Source: Nyssa sinensis (Eukaryota; Streptophyta; Magnoliopsida; Cornales; Nyssaceae). From it: 64,000 nt of DNA. The DNA lies in the NCBI GenBank assembly GCA_008638375.1, contig VIRR01000511.1, forward strand, positions 1-64,000. The letters are read 5' to 3'. The position numbers were made by a program, and so were the translations under genes. The notes beneath the pieces are model-generated. The model was not told the DNA's origin and searched no databases. It saw only the letters and a list, made by a program, of their open reading frames with translations. Positions 59,239 through 64,000 of this stretch are shown one piece after another. Positions within the stretch are counted from its first letter, which is position 1. Every line of letters starts with the position of its first letter.

Positions 59239-60742
59239 ATGGCTCCCAATCTCCGACCAAGAAAGAATACTCAAAATCCTCAAAACCCTCAACCCCGATC
59301 GCTTGCCGGACGAGGAAGAGGACGAACAAATGATCCCATGCAGCAAGAGCTCGACTAAGTCAAATGGCAAAACCAGTTGATGCAAGAGCAACTTCTAGCC
59401 ATGTCCAGAACTCTGGCAATGCTCACTCAGAATCGTGAAACTCATCCTTTGAATCCACCTATCAACACGACTAATCAACAACCTACTACTACTCACATTC
59501 ATGGAGATCCCTAGCCGTAGGCAGAGGGATACCAACCTTTATTCCAGAGGTCCATTATCGAAGCACCACTAGGGCTCCAGCCCCTGGGGCTTCGGGAGTG
59601 AATCTGCCACCACAAGAGTCTCAACCTCAAGTAGCTCTAGCGCCTCAAGTCCAAGAGGACCAAAGTAATCTCCCAGCCATGGGCCGGGATCATTCTATCC
59701 ATATAGGCCCTAAAGTCGCAAGGCTTGACTCACGACAACCAATCTTGCCTAGGGGACCACAAAGGGCTGAAGAAGTTGCAGAGTCTATGGACCGTACTGT
59801 TGTTATAAGGGGTGCTCAAATCCTTCTAGAACAAGACGAGTTAGCCAGGTTGCTCAGAAGGTTTGCCACGCCATTCAACCCTGCTATCATGGCCGAGGAG
59901 AAGCCAAAGAAATTCGTTGTCCCAAAGTTCACTCCTTATGATGGGACAGGGGATCCTAGGGACCACATTTCCCATTACCAGCACACTATGGCCCTACATG
60001 GCACTTCTAACGCCTTTATGTGCCGAACGTTTGTGACCAACCTCAAGAGTACTACTCTGAAGTGATTTTATCATCTCCCACCGAACTCAGTCACCAGCTT
60101 CTACAAGCTTAGTAGGCAATTACTGGACAGGTTCATGACTAGCAGGAGGCTGAGGAAGGGTCTTGAATTCTTGTTAAATGTGAAACAGACTAAGGAGGAG
60201 TCCTTCAGAGAGTACATCGCACGTTTCAATGCCGAACTCACTGAGGTTACAGATTGCAGTCCTAGTTTCCTTGTAGCTGCTCTGACCTCTGGTCTTGCAC
60301 AGGAAGGCTTCAGGGATTCTTTGACAAAAAATCCCCCTACCGACATGGCAACCTTCATGGATCGAGCAAGGAAATACATTAACCTAGAGGAAGCAAAAGA
60401 CACCTCCCGAAAGGTTAAAGAGTAAGCCCAGACCAAAGAATGGTGCCCAGAACTTCATATAATTCAGGACTAAGAGAGTTCACCAATTTTACTCCTTTGA
60501 ACACCTCTCCAAACAACATACTTCGACAGGTCAGATCTCGAGAAAATTTGAGATGGCCAAAGCCCTTAAAAGGTGACCCCAGCTATAGAGACCAGAGCAA
60601 GTATTGTGATTTCCACAAAGACCGTGAACATACAACTAACACATGTAAGGCTCTTAAACATGAAATTGAGCAGCTTATAAGGAGAGGACGAACTACTGGA
60701 ATTTGTCAGGCAGGACGGGGGGCAGAACCCCAGCAACGATAG
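59239..60742 (+). pseudogene. Gag region of the Tat-type element
   Basis: This is the structural protein that would package element RNA. The likely start is ATG 59239 (MAPNLRPRKN). The frame then meets stops near 59358 and 59513. The retrotransposon gag domain begins about 59900 (KKFVVPKFTPYDGTGDPRDH), is cut by TGA near 60063, and continues through FLLNVKQTKEESFREYIARF (about 60170) to TAA 60423. A CX2HX4HX4C nucleic-acid-binding motif (YCDFHKDREHTTNTC) follows near 60600. The domain order is normal; several stops make it non-functional. Confidence 0.85.
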
Positions 60743-60949
60743 GCCTCAACAGAGGAGGCCAGATCAGAGGCCTGATCAAAGACAATACCAAAGGGAAGGA
60801 CGGAATGAGCCTCAACGGCAGAACAACCAAGTAATCTTCGCCCTTCATACAAATTCCCTAGCAATTGGAACATCCAATAGATCTAGAAAACGATATGCTC
60901 GGAAGGCCAGAGCTACTCCTAGCATCATACAGATATCTAATGTCAAGAA

Positions 60950-61358
60950 AAGATTGAGGCTAGTACCAAAAATCCAGTTCTCGGATCAAGATCTTGCAGG
61001 AGTACACTGTCTTCACAGTGATGCCCTTGTCATCTCCCTCAAAATTGCCAACTTTGAGATTCGAAGAGTCTTTGTGGATACTAGGAGTTCGATGAATGTA
61101 CTGTTCTACGAACCTTTCAAACAGATGAAGCTCAACCCCAGTGACAACAAGCCCACTCTCGTAATCATGGCAGGATTTGATGAAAATCTCAATACTCCAT
61201 TAGGAAGGATCGACCTCGCCACTGCAGTAGGAGAGGGAGACGGACAAAAAACCACAGTAACTAAAGACATGGTTCTGAATGCCAAATCCCTTTATAATGT
61301 CATAATTGGGAGACCTTGGCTACACCAGATGGGAGCAGTCACCTCAACCCTCCACTAA
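60950..61358 (+). pseudogene. Aspartic protease region of the Tat-type element
   Basis: A retropepsin-like domain begins after PKIQFSDQDLAGVHCLHSDA. The active-site region reads VFVDTRSSMNVLF, where the family has D-[TSP]-G. The essential Gly is Arg here, which should abolish activity. The domain ends NVIIGRPWLHQMGA and closes with TAA at 61356-61358. Confidence 0.85.
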
Positions 61359-61607
61359 TGCCTAAAATACGTCCATAATTAGACTGTCTACTCCATCAGA
61401 GGATGCCAACCAACTTCTAGAGAATGTCATGCTCTCGCACTAAAGGTAAAGGCTCCCAAATAGCAATTACTGCACACCCGTGAATGTGGGGATCCAATCC
61501 TTTACCACTATCACGAGGTAAAAGACTGTCCTTCCAGAATTGATGAACCATTAAGTCCTAGAGGAAGGGACAGCAAGGCCAAGCCCATAGGGGACCCCAT
61601 TAAAGTA

Positions 61608-63573
61608 TTGGTCAACTCAGAACCCCAAGGGCACTACCTGCAGATAGGTCCAGACCTGACACCTGCCGAGCAGGATGGGATAATTGAATTTTTAAAGAAA
61701 AACATTTCGGTGTTCACTTGGGAAACAAAGGATATGGAGGGTATAAATCCAGACCTCATCACTCATAGACTGATGATAGATCCAGACCACCCACCAGTGA
61801 GACAGAAAAGAAAGCTACTTGCTCCAGTACGGCATCAGGTCATCAACGAAGAGGTCCAAAGGCTGCTTGAGGCCAAGATGATACGAGAGGTATTTTACCC
61901 TGATTGGCTAGCCAACACCGTTCTGGTCAAGAAAAAAAATGGTAAGTGGAAAGTCTGTGTCGACTATACAGACCTCAATAAAGCATGTCTCGAAGATAGC
62001 TTTCCTTTGCCGATGATAGATCAACTAGTTGATGCTACTGCAGGGCACAAACTCATGAGCTTCATGGATGCCTATTCAAGATATAATCAAATCCAGATGT
62101 ACCCTCGAGACTAGGAAAAGACAACATTCATAACCAAACGAGGTCTCTATTGCTATAGAGTGATGCCATTCGGACTAAAAAATGCTGGGGCCACATACCA
62201 GCGTCTGGTTAATAAGATGTTCAGCCCTTTGATCGGCGGTATCATGAAAGTTTATATTAATCATATGCTGGTCAAAAGCCTACGGAAGGATAGCCACATC
62301 CAGCATCTTGCTCAAACATTTGACATCTTGAGGCAATACAAGATGAAGCTCAATCCCTCGAAATGCACCTTTGGTGTAACGAAGGGAAAGTTCTTGGGAT
62401 ACATTGTCTCTCAGAGGGGTATAGAAGCAGACCCCACTCAGATTGGGGCTCTGGTTGGACTGGAGTCACCAAAGACCAAGAAAGACATTCAAGCTCTGAA
62501 TGGCAGAATTGAAGCTCTAAGCAGATTTATCTCCAAATCCACTAATCGATGCCTACCGTTCTTCATAGCTCTGAAGGGAAACAAAGCTCTATAGTGGACG
62601 GAAGAGTGTGAAAAAGCCTTTCAAGAATTGAAGGAATACCTAGCATCACTTGAACTCTTATCAAAGCTAGTCCAGGGGGAAAAGTTACTTCTCTATCTTG
62701 TAGTCTCTGAAAACGCCGTCAGTTTTGTTCTGGTCAGGCAAGACAAAAGGAGTCCAAAAGCCCATATTCTATGTCAGCAGGGCCTTACTGGACATAGAAA
62801 AAAGATACCCAGAGATTGAGAAATTGGCTTTTGCCCTAATAACCTCAACACGGAAGCTCAGACCCTACTTTCAAGCTCATCCTATTGAAATTTCAACTGC
62901 TTACCCCTTGAAGTCAGTACTAAGAAAGCTTGAAGTATCAGGGCGATTAGTCAAATGGTCAATGGAGTTAGGGGAGTTCGACATATCCTATGTTCCACGG
63001 ATCTCAATTAAAGGACAAGCCTTGGCCGATTTTGTTGCTGAGTTTACCCCAGCACTGTAGGACAGGGCACAGCTTTGCGAGAGTTTGGGAACATGGCAGC
63101 TTTACACTGATGGATCATCCACCGACCGTGGCTCTAGAGTTGGTATGGTGTTACACATCCCTGATAGGCTTATGACAGAAAAGACAATTAGCTTAGGGTT
63201 CAGAGCCTTCAACAATGAAGCTGAATATGAAGCCCTTGTCTTGGGGATGAAGCTAGCATAGGAGTGTGAGGCTCAGAACCTCGAAGTCTTCTCTGATTCC
63301 CAATTAGTGGTTAGCCAAGTTCTGGGAGAGTTTGCCATTAAAGATGACAGGATGCTTCGGTATTCAGAACTGGTCAACATGCTGAAACGCTCCTTCCAAG
63401 CATTATCTATCCAAAAAATAGAGAGAGGCCAAAACTGCAGAGCTGATGCTTTGGCAAACATGGCATCTCACTTGAAATTAGAAGGAGATGCTACGCTAAA
63501 AATCTCCCACCAGCCAAGGTCGAGCATCAAAGATATCCAAATCACCCAAATCACAGAACAACCTCAAAACTGA
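61608..63573 (+). pseudogene. Reverse transcriptase, RNase H and second RNase H of the Tat-type element
   Basis: The reverse transcriptase starts near 61730 (DLITHRLMIDPDHPPVRQKR), with WKVCVDYTDLNKACLEDSFP and MSFMDAYSRYNQIQM. A TAG at 62112-62114 follows; then come MPFGLKNAGATYQRLVNKMF and the catalytic box. That box reads YINHMLVKS where the family has Y-I-D-D, so both metal-binding Asp residues are lost. TAG at 62592-62594 cuts before the first RNase H (FYVSRALLDIEKRYPEIEKL, from about 62775). The second, archaeal-type RNase H (LYTDGSSTDRGSRVGMVLHI, from about 63100) has a TAG near 63261 and ends SIQKIERGQNCRADALANM. It is inactive. Confidence 0.88.
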
Positions 63574-63699
63574 ATGACTCTCATCCTCCAGTACCTGGAA
63601 GAAAGGCTCCTTCCAAAAGATAATATAAGGCAAGAAGGATCCGAATCCGAGTTGCCCAGTACCTTGTTATGAATGGAAGGCTTTATCGAAGGTTTTATT

Positions 63700-64000
63700 C
63701 TCAACCCCTACTGAGATGCCTGTCTCCAGAGAGTCTCAGTATGTCCTGGCAGAAGTTCATGAAAGAATATGTGGAAATTATAATGGAGGCAGAACCATAG
63801 CACACTGAGCTCAAACGCAAGGCTACTACTGGCTTGGAATGCTGAGACAGGCTAAGGAATACGTCCAAAAGTGTGACAAGTGCCACAGGTTCGCTTCCTA
63901 CCAACACCAGCCCCACCAAGAGCTCGTCCCTATCACCAGCCCATGGCCTTTTGTTTAGTGGAGGATGGACATCATAGGCCCATTGCCTAAAGCCACACCG
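63700..64000 (+). pseudogene. Start of the integrase region of the Tat-type element, cut by the window edge
   Basis: A zinc-binding HHCC domain is visible: EVHERICGNYNGGRTIAH, a TGA, then GYYWLGMLRQAKEYVQKCDK and CHRFASYQHQP. TAG at 63957-63959 is followed by WRMDIIGPLPKA, the start of the integrase core. The rest lies beyond the window. Confidence 0.85.

Larger units (their letters stand above)
58598..64000 (+). mobile_element. Ty3/gypsy Tat-type retrotransposon, decayed, runs off the right edge
   Basis: In order: 5' LTR (58598-59159), primer binding site (from about 59163), gag (59239-60742), protease (about 60950-61360), reverse transcriptase and RNase H (61608-63060), a second RNase H (about 63085-63500) and the start of integrase (about 63700-64000). 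A second, archaeal-type RNase H domain marks the Tat lineage. The frame is cut by many stops, and the protease and reverse-transcriptase active sites are changed, so it is inactive. The bases GGTAC (58593-58597) should recur after the 3' LTR outside the window if the element is complete. Confidence 0.9.

Overview
The window is nuclear DNA from a flowering plant, most likely a eudicot. The evidence is an intronless pentatricopeptide-repeat gene resembling Arabidopsis At5g65560, a four-exon exostosin-family gene resembling IRX7/FRA8, spliceosomal introns with GT..AG ends, AT-rich spacers, and typical plant transposons (CACTA, hAT-like, Ty1/copia, Ty3/gypsy of the Tat type, L1-like LINEs). Species cannot be told from the sequence. 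I found no tRNA, rRNA or CRISPR.

Layout. 1-15224 is the 3' part of a decayed CACTA element. It holds a broken TNP2-type transposase (1-2339), a TCTGATCTG-rich repeat field (about 2480-4035), a fragment that looks like the 5' end of an LRR receptor kinase gene (about 4560-4790), a 4.0-kb solo LTR with its target duplication (5458-9431), a broken second CACTA gene (9622-14218) and the subterminal repeats and 3' terminus (about 14600-15224). 16576-25631 is a stack of LTRs: an outer pair of LTR ends flanked by TCAAC, a 4.35-kb solo LTR flanked by CATGT, and inside that an 827-bp hAT-like element flanked by a perfect 8-bp duplication. 27578-29520 is a deleted copia element, followed by a 624-bp solo LTR of the same family as the gypsy element at the right edge.

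The genic part is 31.7-55.7 kb. It holds the PPR gene (31722-34457, +), candidate exons of one or two genes I do not recognise (40271-44029 and 45681-46545, +), and IRX7/FRA8 (53622-55659, -). LINE fragments, very short LINE relics and MITE-like elements sit between them.

The right end holds a probable non-autonomous hAT-like element (56643-58159) carrying one whole exon of a choline-transporter-like (CTL) gene with three nonsense changes. After it comes the 5' two-thirds or so of a Ty3/gypsy Tat-type element (58598-64000 and beyond), with its 5' LTR, primer binding site, gag and pol, all broken by stop codons that mostly look like C-to-T type decay.

No operon-like or defence-like multi-gene system is visible. 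The most notable structures are the exon-carrying hAT-like element, the receptor-kinase leader inside the CACTA element, the nested LTR stack, and a tiny LINE relic of about 12 nt plus poly-A between 19-bp target duplications.
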